From: Mycobacterium pinniadriaticum
GTDB taxonomy: Bacteria; Actinomycetota; Actinomycetes; Mycobacteriales; Mycobacteriaceae
Length of the DNA: 64,000 bases
Direction of reading: 5' to 3'
NCBI RefSeq assembly: GCF_026242045.1
Contig: NZ_JAPJDO010000025.1
Location: 23,962-87,961, forward strand
Shown here: positions 35,129 to 44,168 of the stretch, one piece after another
Layout: every line of letters begins with the position of its first letter
How positions within the stretch are numbered: the stretch's first letter is position 1
Program-made: the position numbers and the translations under genes
The notes under the pieces: model-generated
Database searches by the model: none
Seen by the model: the letters and a program-made list of their open reading frames with translations, nothing else
Told to the model about the DNA's origin: nothing

Positions 35129-36111
35129 AGACCTTCGAGTTCCACCGGGCGTCCTCGGTCGAGGAGGCGCTCAATTACGCGGCGCAGCCGGGCGCGCGGT
35201 TTCTCGCCGGGGGCACCAACCTCGTCGATCTGATGAAGTGCGATGTCGAGCGGCCGAGCGCGGTGGTCGACATCAACCGGCTCGACTTGTCCGACATCGA
35301 ACCGACACCCACCGGCGGAGTCATGATCGGTGCCCTGGCCACCAACACCGCCGTCGCCAATCACCCGCTGATCCGCGGCAAGTACCCGGTGCTCTCGCAC
35401 GCCATTCTGAGCGGAGCCACCACTCAGATACGGAACAGGGCCACGGCTGCGGGCAATCTGATGCAACGGACGCGCTGCCGCTATTTCATGGACCCCGCGC
35501 TCGGCGTGTGTAACAAACGCCGCCCGGGGAGCGGATGCGCGGCGCTGGCCGCACACCACCGGGAGCACGCGGTCTTCGGCGCCAGCCCGTCCTGCGTGGC
35601 GGTACACCCCTCCGATATGGCGGTGGCCCTGACGAGTCTGGACGCAACCATCCATATCCGGGGCGATGGCGGTGTCCGGACCGTCGGCATCGACGATTTC
35701 TTCCGGCTGCCCGGGCAGCGGCCCGACATCGATAACGCGGTGCGTCCCGGCGAGCTCATCACCGGCATCGAACTGCCGGCGCGCAGCGCATCCCGCGCCG
35801 GCTGGTATCTCAAGGTTCGTGACCGGCACAGCTATGCGTTCGCCCTGGTCTCGGTGGCCACCGTGGTCGAGATTCGCGACGGTGTGGTCGTTGACGCGGC
35901 GATCGCGCTGGGTGCGGTTGCCGCGACGCCGTGGCGGGTGCCCGCGGCCGAGCACCTGTTGCGGGGGAACCCGCCGAGCCGCCCGGTATTCGAAGCGGCC
36001 GCCGCCGCGGCGCTGGCGGGCGCGCAGCCGCTGCCGCACAACGGTTTCAAGGTCGATCTCGGCGTGCACAGCGTGGTCCGGGCGCTGACCTCGGCGGCCG
36101 AGGCGCCGTAG
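35125..36111 (+). CDS. FAD subunit of the xanthine dehydrogenase-family enzyme, with 4Fe-4S motif (PaoB/YagS type)
   Basis: 328 residues from GTG 35125. The FAD-binding motif is ARFLAGGTNLVDLMK. Unlike most CoxM-type subunits it carries four extra Cys at about 118, 129, 138 and 157 (CRYF, CNKRRPGSGC, SPSCVAVHPSDM), matching the additional [4Fe-4S] cluster known in PaoB. It passes electrons from the Mo/2Fe-2S subunits to FAD. Third and last gene of the trio. Confidence 0.92.
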   Translation: MKTFEFHRASSVEEALNYAAQPGARFLAGGTNLVDLMKCDVERPSAVVDINRLDLSDIEPTPTGGVMIGALATNTAVANHPLIRGKYPVLSHAILSGATTQIRNRATAAGNLMQRTRCRYFMDPALGVCNKRRPGSGCAALAAHHREHAVFGASPSCVAVHPSDMAVALTSLDATIHIRGDGGVRTVGIDDFFRLPGQRPDIDNAVRPGELITGIELPARSASRAGWYLKVRDRHSYAFALVSVATVVEIRDGVVVDAAIALGAVAATPWRVPAAEHLLRGNPPSRPVFEAAAAAALAGAQPLPHNGFKVDLGVHSVVRALTSAAEAP

Positions 36112-36194
36112 CGCTCCGCCGCAACAACCGTCGGCCTGCGGGGATCAGCGGGCGGGGAGATATCGCGGACCACGTTGAGGTGCAACGGTTTCGG

Positions 36195-37091
36195 TCATGC
36201 GCGAACCGGGACTTCCCACTCACCGGGGACGACGATCACGGGTCGATGGCTGTGGTGCAGGACCCCCATCGCGACGCTGCCGAGCAGGATCTCTCGCGCC
36301 GCAGACCGTCCCCGTGAACCCACCACGATCGCGGCCGCGTCGCAGTCGTTCGCGGCCGCGATCAAGGAATCGGTGATACCGCGGTTTCGAAAGGCAAGAC
36401 TGGGTTGAATGTTGAGCCGCCGCACATTTCGGAGGTCACTACCTGACGGGCCGTCCGCCGGGATCTCGGATCCATCGTTGACGCACGCCAACACGATGTC
36501 TCGGTGGGGAAACAACCGAACCGTCGCGGTGAATGCGGCGTCGGCGCCGGATGAACCGTCCCACCCGACGACCACCGGCCCATCGCCCAACGCATCGTAT
36601 TCACTTCCGAGCATCGGATGGGGGATGACGACCACGGGACGGTCGCAATAGTGCACCACGAGGTCCGAGACGCTGCCCAACACCGCCCGGGCACCTCCCA
36701 TCCCTCGTGAGCCGACGAGCACGACATCGGCACCGATCTGTTGGGCAACCTTCGTGATGGTCACGCCCTCTGCGCCGAAGGTTTTCTTCACCAGGGATTC
36801 GGCGTCCCATCCGGCGGCGCGCGCCAGCGCTACCCCCATGGCCGCGACGCGCTCTGCTTCGCGTTCGCCTTCCTGCTCGATCAGCTCGGTCAGTTCATCG
36901 AGGGTTCGTGCCCGTGCCCGCAGCCGTCGATGGATCTGGCCGTCGGTGAACGGCGGAATCCACACATGGGTGATGACGCCGTGGGCCGACGGGAGAAGCA
37001 GGGCGCAGACCGCGATGGCGGCGCCGGCCTCGGGCGAGCCGTCGTACCCCACCACCACTTTCACTGACACAACCCCGCCTTCGCTCATCAT
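36195..37091 (-). CDS. Universal stress protein with two tandem Usp domains
   Basis: 298 residues, two Usp domains. Each has the ATP-binding pattern G-x2-G-x9-GS: GSRGMGGARAVLGS in the first and GSRGRSAAREILLGS in the second. The size and arrangement match mycobacterial DosR-regulon proteins such as Rv2005c, Rv1996 and Rv2623. A DosR-like box 37 bp upstream supports hypoxia or nitric-oxide control. Start at Met 37091, with Met 37088 equally possible. Confidence 0.92.
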   Translation of the reverse strand: MMSEGGVVSVKVVVGYDGSPEAGAAIAVCALLLPSAHGVITHVWIPPFTDGQIHRRLRARARTLDELTELIEQEGEREAERVAAMGVALARAAGWDAESLVKKTFGAEGVTITKVAQQIGADVVLVGSRGMGGARAVLGSVSDLVVHYCDRPVVVIPHPMLGSEYDALGDGPVVVGWDGSSGADAAFTATVRLFPHRDIVLACVNDGSEIPADGPSGSDLRNVRRLNIQPSLAFRNRGITDSLIAAANDCDAAAIVVGSRGRSAAREILLGSVAMGVLHHSHRPVIVVPGEWEVPVRA

Positions 37092-37127
37092 GTGACGGAC
37101 GTTAGTCGGGTTACGCTACCGCTGGGG

Positions 37128-37142
37128 GGTGCCATTGGTCCC
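37128..37142 (-). promoter_or_regulatory. DosR-like box upstream of the universal stress protein
   Basis: On the minus strand the sequence is GGGACCAATGGCACC. The DosR consensus is roughly GGGACTTNNGNCCC; the match differs in the TT step and in one C of the second half. It lies 37 bp upstream of the start codon, in the correct orientation. Confidence 0.5.
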
Positions 37143-37172
37143 TATCTGGCAGGCATGACGCCTCTCGAGTGG

Positions 37173-38468
37173 TCATCCAGTCCCGGGATCGTGGCTGCGT
37201 GGGCCTACCGGTAGGAGCCACACTTCGGCGATGGCGTGTTCGGCGACCTTGGCCACTTTCACCGTCCAGTCGGGCAGTTCGACACAGTCACCGGGCGTCG
37301 TCGGAATCCGGCCCAACCGCGACAGCACCAATCCGGCGATTGTCGTGAAATCTCCGTGAGGTTCGGCCAATTCGATGCCGATGTCGGGCAAGTCGTGGAT
37401 GGGGAAGGCCCCGGGAACGACGATCGTCCCGTCCGGCAGGCGCCGTACAGCGAGGACATCGCGGTCAGTCTCATCGTAGATCTCGCCGACGATCTCCTCG
37501 AGTAGGTCCTCGAGTGTGACGATCCCTGCGACGCCGCCGTGCTCGTCGATGACCAGAGCGAACTGTTGGCGTTCGGATTTGAACCGCCGCAGTGCGTCCG
37601 CGACGTGCAGGTTGTCCGGAAGCGCGAGGGCCGGGCGGGCCACGTCGCTGACAGCGGCATGCTCGCCGAGAAGGTGGCGGAGATGGACGACCCCCACCGC
37701 GGAGTCCAGCTCGTGGTCCCGTACCACCGGGGCGTGGGAATGGCCTGATCGGGCCAAGACCTTGCGTGCCTCTACCACGTCCATGTCGTCGGGCAAGGTC
37801 ACCACAGCACGGCGGGGAACCAACACCTCGCGCAGGGTACGTTCGCGAATCTCGAGGGCACCGGTGATGATGGTGCGCTGCTCAGCGCTCAGTCCTGGAT
37901 GCCCGGCCACGAGCTCGCGCAGTTCCTCGGGGGACAGCTGCGCCTTACCGGTCTGCGGATTGCCGCCGACGAGCCGAACGAGGACGTCGGTAGCCGCACC
38001 CAGCAACTTCGTCACCGGTCGTGAGGCAATCGCCAGAACGTTCAGCGGCATCGCGATCGCCAGTGCCCACCCCTGCGCATACTGCATGCCCAGCCGCTTG
38101 GGGGCCAGCTCGCCGACGACCAGATTCACTGCGGTCAACGCGAGGGTGACGATCGCGATACCGACGGCATCGGCGGCGTCGCCGAAAATGCCTTTCAGTG
38201 CGGCTACCACCGGAAGGGCCAGCGTCACCGCAGCGGTCGCCGAAGCCAGGTAGCCGGCCAGGGTGATCCCGAGCTGGATGGTGCCGAGGAAGCGGTTGGG
38301 GTCGCGGGCGAGTTCGACCACCGTCCGCGAACGCCGCGTACCACGCCGTTCCAGCGCCTTCAACTGTCCTTCACGCAGTGAGATCAGCGCGATCTCACTG
38401 CCGGCGAAGACTCCGTTGACCACCATCAGGACGGCGATCAAGCCGACGTCGAACCAGTAACCACCCAT
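37173..38468 (-). CDS. CNNM/CorC-type transporter-associated protein (DUF21 + CBS pair + CorC_HlyC)
   Basis: 431 residues. An N-terminal DUF21 membrane domain with about four segments (GLIAVLMVVNGVFAGSEIALISL) is followed by two CBS domains (LVPRRAVVTLPDDMDVVEARK; LPDNLHVADALRRFKSERQQ with DEHGGVAGIVTLEDLLEEIVGEI) and a C-terminal CorC_HlyC domain. The family is linked to Mg/Co or other cation transport and the name hemolysin is historical. Upstream (minus strand) lies tRNA-Pro, 91 bp away. Confidence 0.92.
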   Translation of the reverse strand: MGGYWFDVGLIAVLMVVNGVFAGSEIALISLREGQLKALERRGTRRSRTVVELARDPNRFLGTIQLGITLAGYLASATAAVTLALPVVAALKGIFGDAADAVGIAIVTLALTAVNLVVGELAPKRLGMQYAQGWALAIAMPLNVLAIASRPVTKLLGAATDVLVRLVGGNPQTGKAQLSPEELRELVAGHPGLSAEQRTIITGALEIRERTLREVLVPRRAVVTLPDDMDVVEARKVLARSGHSHAPVVRDHELDSAVGVVHLRHLLGEHAAVSDVARPALALPDNLHVADALRRFKSERQQFALVIDEHGGVAGIVTLEDLLEEIVGEIYDETDRDVLAVRRLPDGTIVVPGAFPIHDLPDIGIELAEPHGDFTTIAGLVLSRLGRIPTTPGDCVELPDWTVKVAKVAEHAIAEVWLLPVGPRSHDPGTG

Positions 38469-38559
38469 GGTGCACTTCTACACCGGTGCCGGCACGGGGG
38501 CCGCCATACCGGACAGGGACCCTGACCCGTAAAGGTCAGAGTCCCTGTAACAAGTGGAG

Positions 38560-38633
<74 letters not shown>

Positions 38634-38797
38634 CGTGAAGCCACGACAGCGTATCGCACCTGACCCGTGCGAAGCCAAACGGCTTATCGGCCCCGGTGTC
38701 CAAGTTCTCGGCGTGTCGCGGGATGGATTCGGCTTGTCGGTGGCGTTATGGAAACTGTCGGCTGGAAAGACATGCCGAGCAGCGAAAGGTGGAGCGG

Positions 38798-38968
38798 ATG
38801 ATGACCGCTTTGGGGGCCGTGGTGTACGGGGGATTCTTCCTGCTCGCAGCGTTGTGGCTGGTCGTGACCGGCGACTACGACGCCGCCGAGGAGCCGGACC
38901 AGACCCAGCCGCAGGACCGTTCGAACTCGGCCAAGTCTCCTGCGTACACGCTCGGGTCGAGGTTGTGA
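38798..38968 (+). CDS. Possible small membrane protein overlapping the 3' end of cds1
   Basis: 56 residues from ATG 38798 (or 38801), with AAAGGTGGAG just upstream. The first 28 residues form a hydrophobic helix (LGAVVYGGFFLLAALWLVVTGDY). The remainder is polar and lies antisense to the last 94 bp of cds1. The membrane helix and ribosome site speak for a gene; the antisense overlap speaks against it. Confidence 0.35.
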   Translation: MMTALGAVVYGGFFLLAALWLVVTGDYDAAEEPDQTQPQDRSNSAKSPAYTLGSRL

Positions 38969-39993
38969 GCCGCCAGCCACTCGGCGTTGTAGTAGGTGTC
39001 GGCGTAGCGGTCGCCGCTGTCGGCGATGAGGGTGACCACCGATCCGCCCACCCCGGCGGCGACCATCTCGGCCAGCAGGCCGAACGCGCCCCAGACATTG
39101 GTACCGGTTGAGGGGCCGACCCGGCGGCCCAAAATCCGCGATACGTGATGCGCCGCCGCGATCGACGCGGCATCCGGGACGCTGACCATCCGGTCGACGA
39201 TCTCCGGTAAAAATGACGGCTCCACCCGCGGTCGGCCGATGCCCTCGATCCGAGACGGGGATCCGGTGACGACGTCGCGTCGGCGTTGGGCGTAGGACGG
39301 AAAGAAGGCCGAATTCTCCGGATCGACCACACACAGTTTCGTCTCGTGGCGCCGGTAGCGGAGGTAGCGACCGATCGTGGCGCTGGTGCCGCCGGTGCCC
39401 GCCCCCACCACGACCCACGCCGGAATCGGATGGTGCTCCTGGCTCATCTGCCCGAAGATCGACTCGGCGATGTTGTTGTTGCCCCGCCAGTCGGTGGCCC
39501 GCTCGGCGTTGGTGAACTGATCCAGGTAATGACCGCCGGTCTCCTCGGCGATCCGCTGAGCCTCGGGGTAGACGTCGGCGGGCCGTTCGACGAAATGGCA
39601 ACGCCCGCCCTGCGCCTCGATCAGCTTGACTTTCGAAGCGCTCGTGGAGGCGGTCATCACCGCGACGAACGGCAGACCCAGCAGCGCCGCGAAATACGCC
39701 TCCGACACCGCCGTCGACCCCGAGGACGCCTCGACGACGGTGGTGTGCTCCTCGATCCAGCCGTTGCATAAGCCGTAGAGGAACAGCGAGCGCGCCAACC
39801 GGTGTTTGAGGCTGCCCGTGATATGTGTCGATTCGTCCTTGAGGTACAGCGCAATGTCCGCGCTTGCGGACCACGACGACGGCAGCGGGTAGCGCAGCAG
39901 ATGGGTGTCGGCACTGCGCCGGCTGTCGGCCTCGATCAGCCGGATGGCGTTGTCCACCCAACCCCGTGGCCGGGTGTGCGCGGCGGTGGTCAT
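38875..39993 (-). CDS. cds1: PLP-dependent cysteine desulfhydrase / cysteine-synthase-like protein Cds1
   Basis: 372 residues of the fold-type II PLP family. The Schiff-base Lys lies in TGSLKHRLA, the substrate loop is EASSGSTAVSEAY, and the phosphate-binding loop is GAGTGGTSATIGRY. This is the counterpart of Rv3684, reported to be a cysteine desulfhydrase releasing H2S, pyruvate and ammonia. The protein is about 25 residues longer than I recall for the M. tuberculosis enzyme. It is followed 25 bp on by the phosphoesterase gene on the same strand. Confidence 0.85.
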   Translation of the reverse strand: MTTAAHTRPRGWVDNAIRLIEADSRRSADTHLLRYPLPSSWSASADIALYLKDESTHITGSLKHRLARSLFLYGLCNGWIEEHTTVVEASSGSTAVSEAYFAALLGLPFVAVMTASTSASKVKLIEAQGGRCHFVERPADVYPEAQRIAEETGGHYLDQFTNAERATDWRGNNNIAESIFGQMSQEHHPIPAWVVVGAGTGGTSATIGRYLRYRRHETKLCVVDPENSAFFPSYAQRRRDVVTGSPSRIEGIGRPRVEPSFLPEIVDRMVSVPDAASIAAAHHVSRILGRRVGPSTGTNVWGAFGLLAEMVAAGVGGSVVTLIADSGDRYADTYYNAEWLAAHNLDPSVYAGDLAEFERSCGWVWSGSSAAS

Positions 39994-40018
39994 GCCCGGC
40001 CGGCGCAGCAGATGGGGC

Positions 40019-40975
40019 TCACCGCACCGAGGCGGTAGGGGTGGAGCGCACCACGTTTCGGGTCTCGTCGTGCCCGCCGGTGGGTGCGGCCACCAGGGTC
40101 AGCAGGGTGGCTTCCGGGCGGCAGCAGAACCGGTACGGCGCGAACGGTGACGTGCCGATGCCCGCGGACACATGCAGCGCGGTGTCCGCGCCCCAGCGCG
40201 ACGCGCCCCTGGCGCGGGAGCGGTCCAGGTCGCAATTGGTGACGAGCGCGCCGTAGAACGGCAGGCACAGCTGCCCGCCGTGGGTATGCCCGGCCATGAT
40301 CAGCTGATAGCCGTCGGCGGCGAACCGGTCCAGCACCCGGGTGTAGGGCGCGTGGGTGACGCCGAGGGTGAGGTTGGCCGTGGGGTTGGCCGGGCCGGCG
40401 ATCGTGTCGTAGCGATCCCGTCCCAGATGGGCGTCGTCGACGCCGGCCGCCGCGATGGTCAACCCGGAGACTTCGAAGTCGCGCCGGTTGTGGGTCAGGT
40501 CAAGCCAGCCGCGTTCGGTGAACGCCGCGCGCAGGTCCTGCCACGGCAGCGGCTTGCCGTGGATGCGATGGTCGCGGTCGTAGAGGTACTTGGCGGGGTT
40601 CTTCAGCTTCGGGGCGAAGTAGTCGTTGCTGCCGAAGACGAAGACGCCGGGCACCGACAGCAGGTCCCCGATGGCCTGCACCACCGCGGGTACCGCCTTC
40701 GGATGCGACAGGTTGTCCCCGGTGTTGACCACCAGGTCGGGCTCCCACCGGGCCAGCTCGCGCAGCCAGGCCTGCTTGTGCCGCTGCGTCGGGCGCATGT
40801 GGATATCGCTGAGGTGCAGCACCCGCAACGGGGTGGAGCCCGGTGACAGCACCGGCATGGTCACCTCGCGCACGACGAACGCGTTGCGCTCGATCACGGT
40901 CGCGTAGCCGACCGCGAGCGCGGCCGAGCTGGCGGCCACGAGGGCGGACGACTTCACTGCAGACGGCACAGCCAT
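40019..40975 (-). CDS. Metallophosphoesterase (YkuE/calcineurin-like)
   Basis: 318 residues with an N-terminal hydrophobic segment (ALVAASSAALAVGYATV) that anchors or exports it. The metal-binding motifs are complete: HLSDIHM, NTGDNL, FGSNDYF (the GN[HD] motif with S-N-D), VTHAP and GHTHGGQ. Similar proteins act on lipid or nucleotide phosphates at the membrane. Rv3683 counterpart, located immediately downstream of ponA2 in the same direction, so probably in its transcript. Confidence 0.89.
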   Translation of the reverse strand: MAVPSAVKSSALVAASSAALAVGYATVIERNAFVVREVTMPVLSPGSTPLRVLHLSDIHMRPTQRHKQAWLRELARWEPDLVVNTGDNLSHPKAVPAVVQAIGDLLSVPGVFVFGSNDYFAPKLKNPAKYLYDRDHRIHGKPLPWQDLRAAFTERGWLDLTHNRRDFEVSGLTIAAAGVDDAHLGRDRYDTIAGPANPTANLTLGVTHAPYTRVLDRFAADGYQLIMAGHTHGGQLCLPFYGALVTNCDLDRSRARGASRWGADTALHVSAGIGTSPFAPYRFCCRPEATLLTLVAAPTGGHDETRNVVRSTPTASVR

Positions 40976-41050
40976 ACCGGCAAGAATACTGCCCCCAGCC
41001 GGGGTCCATCGGGTCGAGCGGGGAGCGCAAGCCGTCGCGGAACGCCTATG

Positions 41051-43486
41051 TCACGGTGGCGGTGGCGCCGGCGGGGCCAGCAGCGGAACCGTGATGGGCG
41101 GCAGTCCGGGGATCTGCACGACGGTCTGACCGAACGGCGCACCGTCCAGACCCGGTATCGGTGGCGTCCCCGGCGGCGGCGGTGGTGGCGCCGGCGGGAT
41201 CCCGTTGCTGACCTGGATGGTGATGATCGAGCCCGGAACGGTCTGCCCGCTGGGGGAGGTCCCGACCACCGCACCGGCCGGTGCCGTGCTGTTGATCGGG
41301 GTCGACTGGTCGGCGACCTGGAAGCCGGCGTCCTTGAGCCGGTCACGCGCGGCAGCCGGGGTCAGGCCCGCGACACTGGGCACCCGTGAGCCCGGGGCGC
41401 CGTCGACGAAGCGCGGGTCGGTCGGTGGCAGCGCGATGTCGCCGAAGCTCTCGGCGATCGGCTTCATGGCGGTGAACCAGGTCTTGGCGGGCTCGTTGCC
41501 GCCGTAGAGATTGCCGTCACCGCACTGCCGCAGCGGCCATGAGCACAGGTCCGACGGGTTGGGCGAATCGTCGTAGATGTAGGCGGCTGCCGCGTAGTGG
41601 TTGGTGTAGCCGAGGAAGGCCGAGGACCGGTGCGCCTCGGTGGTGCCGGTCTTTCCGGACATCGGAAGATTCCAGCCCACCGAACCGGCCGAGCCGGCCG
41701 CGGTGCCGCTGCTGTCGTCCTTACTCAAGGCGTTGGACAGGGTGTTCGCCAGCCCCTCGGGCACCACCTGGTCGCAGGTCTCCGTGGTGACCGACACCTC
41801 GTTGCCGTTTCGGTCATAGAGCTTGTCGATGGGGCTCGGCGGACACCATGTCCCTCCCGAGGCCAGGGTCGCCGCCACGTTGGACAGCTCCAGGGCGTTC
41901 ACCTCGATCGGGCCCAGCGTGAACGACCCGAGGTTCTGGCGCTTGATGAAGTCGGCCAGGCTCTCGTTGCTGTCCGGCTCGTAGGGCCGCGCGGTACCCG
42001 GCTCGGCGTAGGAGCGCAGACCCAGCTTGACCGCCATGTCGACCGTGCGCTGCACGCCGACCTGGGAGATGAGCTTGGCGAAGGCGGTGTTGGGGGAGGT
42101 GGCCAGCGCGTCGGTGACGCTCATCGAGCCGCGGTAGTTGCCCGCGTTCTGCACACACCAGGTGTTCTGCGGGCAACCCCGGGCGCCGCCGCTGCCCAGC
42201 CCTTTGGCCTCGAAGCGCACCGGGGCGTCCAGGTTGGCGTTGATGCCCATCCCCATGTCGAGGGCCGCGGCGGTGGTGAAGATCTTGAAGACTGACCCGG
42301 CACCGTCCCCCACAAGCGAAAACGGTTGCGGCTGCATGGTTTCCCCGAGCGCCGAGTTCAGCCCGTAGGTCCGGTTGCTGACCATCGCAACCACCGGGTG
42401 GGCCGTCTTACCCGGCAGCACGACGCTCATCACGCTGGCGATGCCCTGGATGTCCGGGGGCGCGAGCGAGTCGACGGCCGACTTGACCGAGCTTTGGACA
42501 TCGGGATCCAACGTGGTCTTGATCAGGTACCCGCCCCTGGCCAGCTGGTCCTTGCTGATGCCCGCGCGCGCCAGGTATTCCTGCACGTAGTCGCAGAAGA
42601 ATGCCCGGTCACCGGCGGCGATGCAGCCGCGTGGCAGCTCGTTGGGCTGGGGCAGGATGCCCAGAGGCTCCTGCTTGGCGGCCCGCAGTTCGTCGGCCTT
42701 GTCGGGGACGTTGTCGATCATCGTGTCGAGCACGAGATTGCGGCGGGCCAGCGCGCCGTCGGGATTGGTGTAGGGATTGAGCGTGCTGGTCGACTGCACC
42801 AGACCGGCCAGCAGTGCGGCCTGCTGCCAGTTCAGCTGCGAGGCGTCCACGCCGAAGTAGGTCTGCGCGGCGTCCTGGATGCCGAAGGCGCCGTTGCCGA
42901 AGCTGACCAGGTTGAGATATCGGGTCAGGATCTCCGGCTTGGTGAACGTCTTGTCGAGCGTCAGCGCCATCCGGATCTCGCGCAGTTTGCGTGCCGGGGT
43001 GGTCTCCACCGCCGCGCGCTTCTCCGCATCGGTCTGGGCGATCACCAGCAGCTGGTAGTTCTTGACGTATTGCTGTTCGATGGTCGATCCGCCGCGGGTG
43101 TCGACGTCGCCGGAGGCGTAGCCGGCCAGGCCGGTCAGCGTGCCTTTCCAGTCGACACCGTTATGTTCGGCAAACCGCTTGTCCTCGATCGAAACGATTG
43201 CCAGCTTCATCGTGTCGGCGATTTTGTCGCTGGGTACCTCGAAGCGGCGCTGCGAGTACAGCCACGCGATGGGGTTGCCCTTGGCGTCCACCATGGTCGT
43301 CACGGCCGGCACTTCACCCTCGACGAGCTGAGCCGAGCCGTTGGCCACCACATCCGAGGCGCGGTTGGAGATCAATCCGATGCCGCCGACCACGGGAAAC
43401 AGGAGCGCCGCGAGTATCACGCTGGCCAATAGGCAGCACCAGGCCAGCTTGATGAGCGTTGCGCCGGCCGGAGGGCGTTCCGACAT
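41051..43486 (-). CDS. ponA2: Bifunctional penicillin-binding protein PonA2 (class A, PASTA-containing)
   Basis: 811 residues. The N-terminal membrane anchor (LAWCCLLASVILAALLFPVV) precedes the GT51 glycosyltransferase (SIEDKRFAEHNGVDW, RGGSTIEQQYVKNY) and the transpeptidase domain with SVFK, SPNTAF and SGKTGTTE active-site motifs. One PASTA domain follows (VPSVAGLTPAAARDRLKDAG), then a Pro-rich tail. It polymerises and crosslinks peptidoglycan; mycobacterial PonA2 is tied to survival under stress and stationary phase. It is divergent from whiB4 across 291 bp. Confidence 0.95.
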   Translation of the reverse strand: MSERPPAGATLIKLAWCCLLASVILAALLFPVVGGIGLISNRASDVVANGSAQLVEGEVPAVTTMVDAKGNPIAWLYSQRRFEVPSDKIADTMKLAIVSIEDKRFAEHNGVDWKGTLTGLAGYASGDVDTRGGSTIEQQYVKNYQLLVIAQTDAEKRAAVETTPARKLREIRMALTLDKTFTKPEILTRYLNLVSFGNGAFGIQDAAQTYFGVDASQLNWQQAALLAGLVQSTSTLNPYTNPDGALARRNLVLDTMIDNVPDKADELRAAKQEPLGILPQPNELPRGCIAAGDRAFFCDYVQEYLARAGISKDQLARGGYLIKTTLDPDVQSSVKSAVDSLAPPDIQGIASVMSVVLPGKTAHPVVAMVSNRTYGLNSALGETMQPQPFSLVGDGAGSVFKIFTTAAALDMGMGINANLDAPVRFEAKGLGSGGARGCPQNTWCVQNAGNYRGSMSVTDALATSPNTAFAKLISQVGVQRTVDMAVKLGLRSYAEPGTARPYEPDSNESLADFIKRQNLGSFTLGPIEVNALELSNVAATLASGGTWCPPSPIDKLYDRNGNEVSVTTETCDQVVPEGLANTLSNALSKDDSSGTAAGSAGSVGWNLPMSGKTGTTEAHRSSAFLGYTNHYAAAAYIYDDSPNPSDLCSWPLRQCGDGNLYGGNEPAKTWFTAMKPIAESFGDIALPPTDPRFVDGAPGSRVPSVAGLTPAAARDRLKDAGFQVADQSTPINSTAPAGAVVGTSPSGQTVPGSIITIQVSNGIPPAPPPPPPGTPPIPGLDGAPFGQTVVQIPGLPPITVPLLAPPAPPPP

Positions 43487-43777
43487 GAGTAACAGAGTAA
43501 CGACGGCCCATGGGGTCTTGCGGAGCGTCCCCGAGCGGGACGAGGATATACAAGGGTATTTACGGGGGAGTCAGAAAATGCCAGTTCATGATCGGTCTGG
43601 ACGGGCGTCCCAAAAAACCTGTGATCTAACTGTTGCGCAAAAGATACCTGACCACCTAACTTAAACAGACAGTGCGATTCAGGTAACACTCGGAGTCGTG
43701 ATGTGGCGTAGATCGCATACGCGGCCTACACCAGAAGATTGTCAGCCGCGCTTGCGGCCGGACGAAGGGGATCGTCG
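43487..43777. promoter_or_regulatory. Divergent ponA2/whiB4 promoter region
   Basis: A 291-bp gap with moderately AT-rich parts at 43540-43680. On the plus strand TTGCGC and TAACTT with 18 bp between could be the whiB4 promoter. On the minus strand TATATC near 43550 could be the ponA2 -10. Both are readings by eye. Confidence 0.4.
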
Positions 43778-44131
43778 GTGTCAGGTATTCGAACCGCTGC
43801 CCGCAAGCCAAGCGCAGCGCTATTGAACGGTTCCGTCCAGGGAGTGGACGGGGAAGCCCGGATCGCGTGGGTATCGAGGGCTTTATGCCGGTCAACCGAC
43901 CCTGACGAACTGTTTGTCCGTGGCGCCGCGCAGCGCAAAGCGGCAGTGATCTGCCGGCACTGCCCGGTCATGGCCGAATGCGGTGCCGACGCACTGGACA
44001 ACCGTGTGGAGTTCGGCGTGTGGGGCGGCATGACCGAGCGTCAGCGTCGCGCATTGCTCAAGCAGCACCCCGAGGTGGTGTCCTGGGCCGAGTTCTTCGC
44101 CGCGCAGCGCAAGCACCGCAGCGTTAGCTAA
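43778..44131 (+). CDS. whiB4: WhiB4 redox-sensing iron-sulfur regulator
   Basis: 117 residues from GTG 43778. The four [4Fe-4S] ligands are Cys 37, 59, 62 and 68 (ALCRS, CRHCPVMAEC) and the GVWGG turn is at about 80-84, followed by a basic C-terminal segment. WhiB4 loses its cluster on exposure to oxygen or NO and then acts as a DNA-binding disulfide reductase-like regulator of antioxidant genes. Counterpart of Rv3681c, in the same place beside ponA2. Confidence 0.95.
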   Translation: MSGIRTAARKPSAALLNGSVQGVDGEARIAWVSRALCRSTDPDELFVRGAAQRKAAVICRHCPVMAECGADALDNRVEFGVWGGMTERQRRALLKQHPEVVSWAEFFAAQRKHRSVS

Positions 44132-44142
44132 TTTCCGAGCCG

Positions 44143-44166
44143 GACTGCGGCCCCTCGACCGCAGTC
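44143..44166. terminator. Convergent terminator between whiB4 and the Get3-like gene
   Basis: GACTGCGG and CCGCAGTC form a perfect 8-bp stem around an 8-base loop, 11 bp after the whiB4 stop and 2 bp before the stop of the convergent gene. No T-run. Confidence 0.6.
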
Positions 44167-44168
44167 GC

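Noticed and set aside
43620..43660. TGTGATCTAACTGTTGCGCA as a Crp site before whiB4
   Set aside because: The second half-site does not match TCACA.
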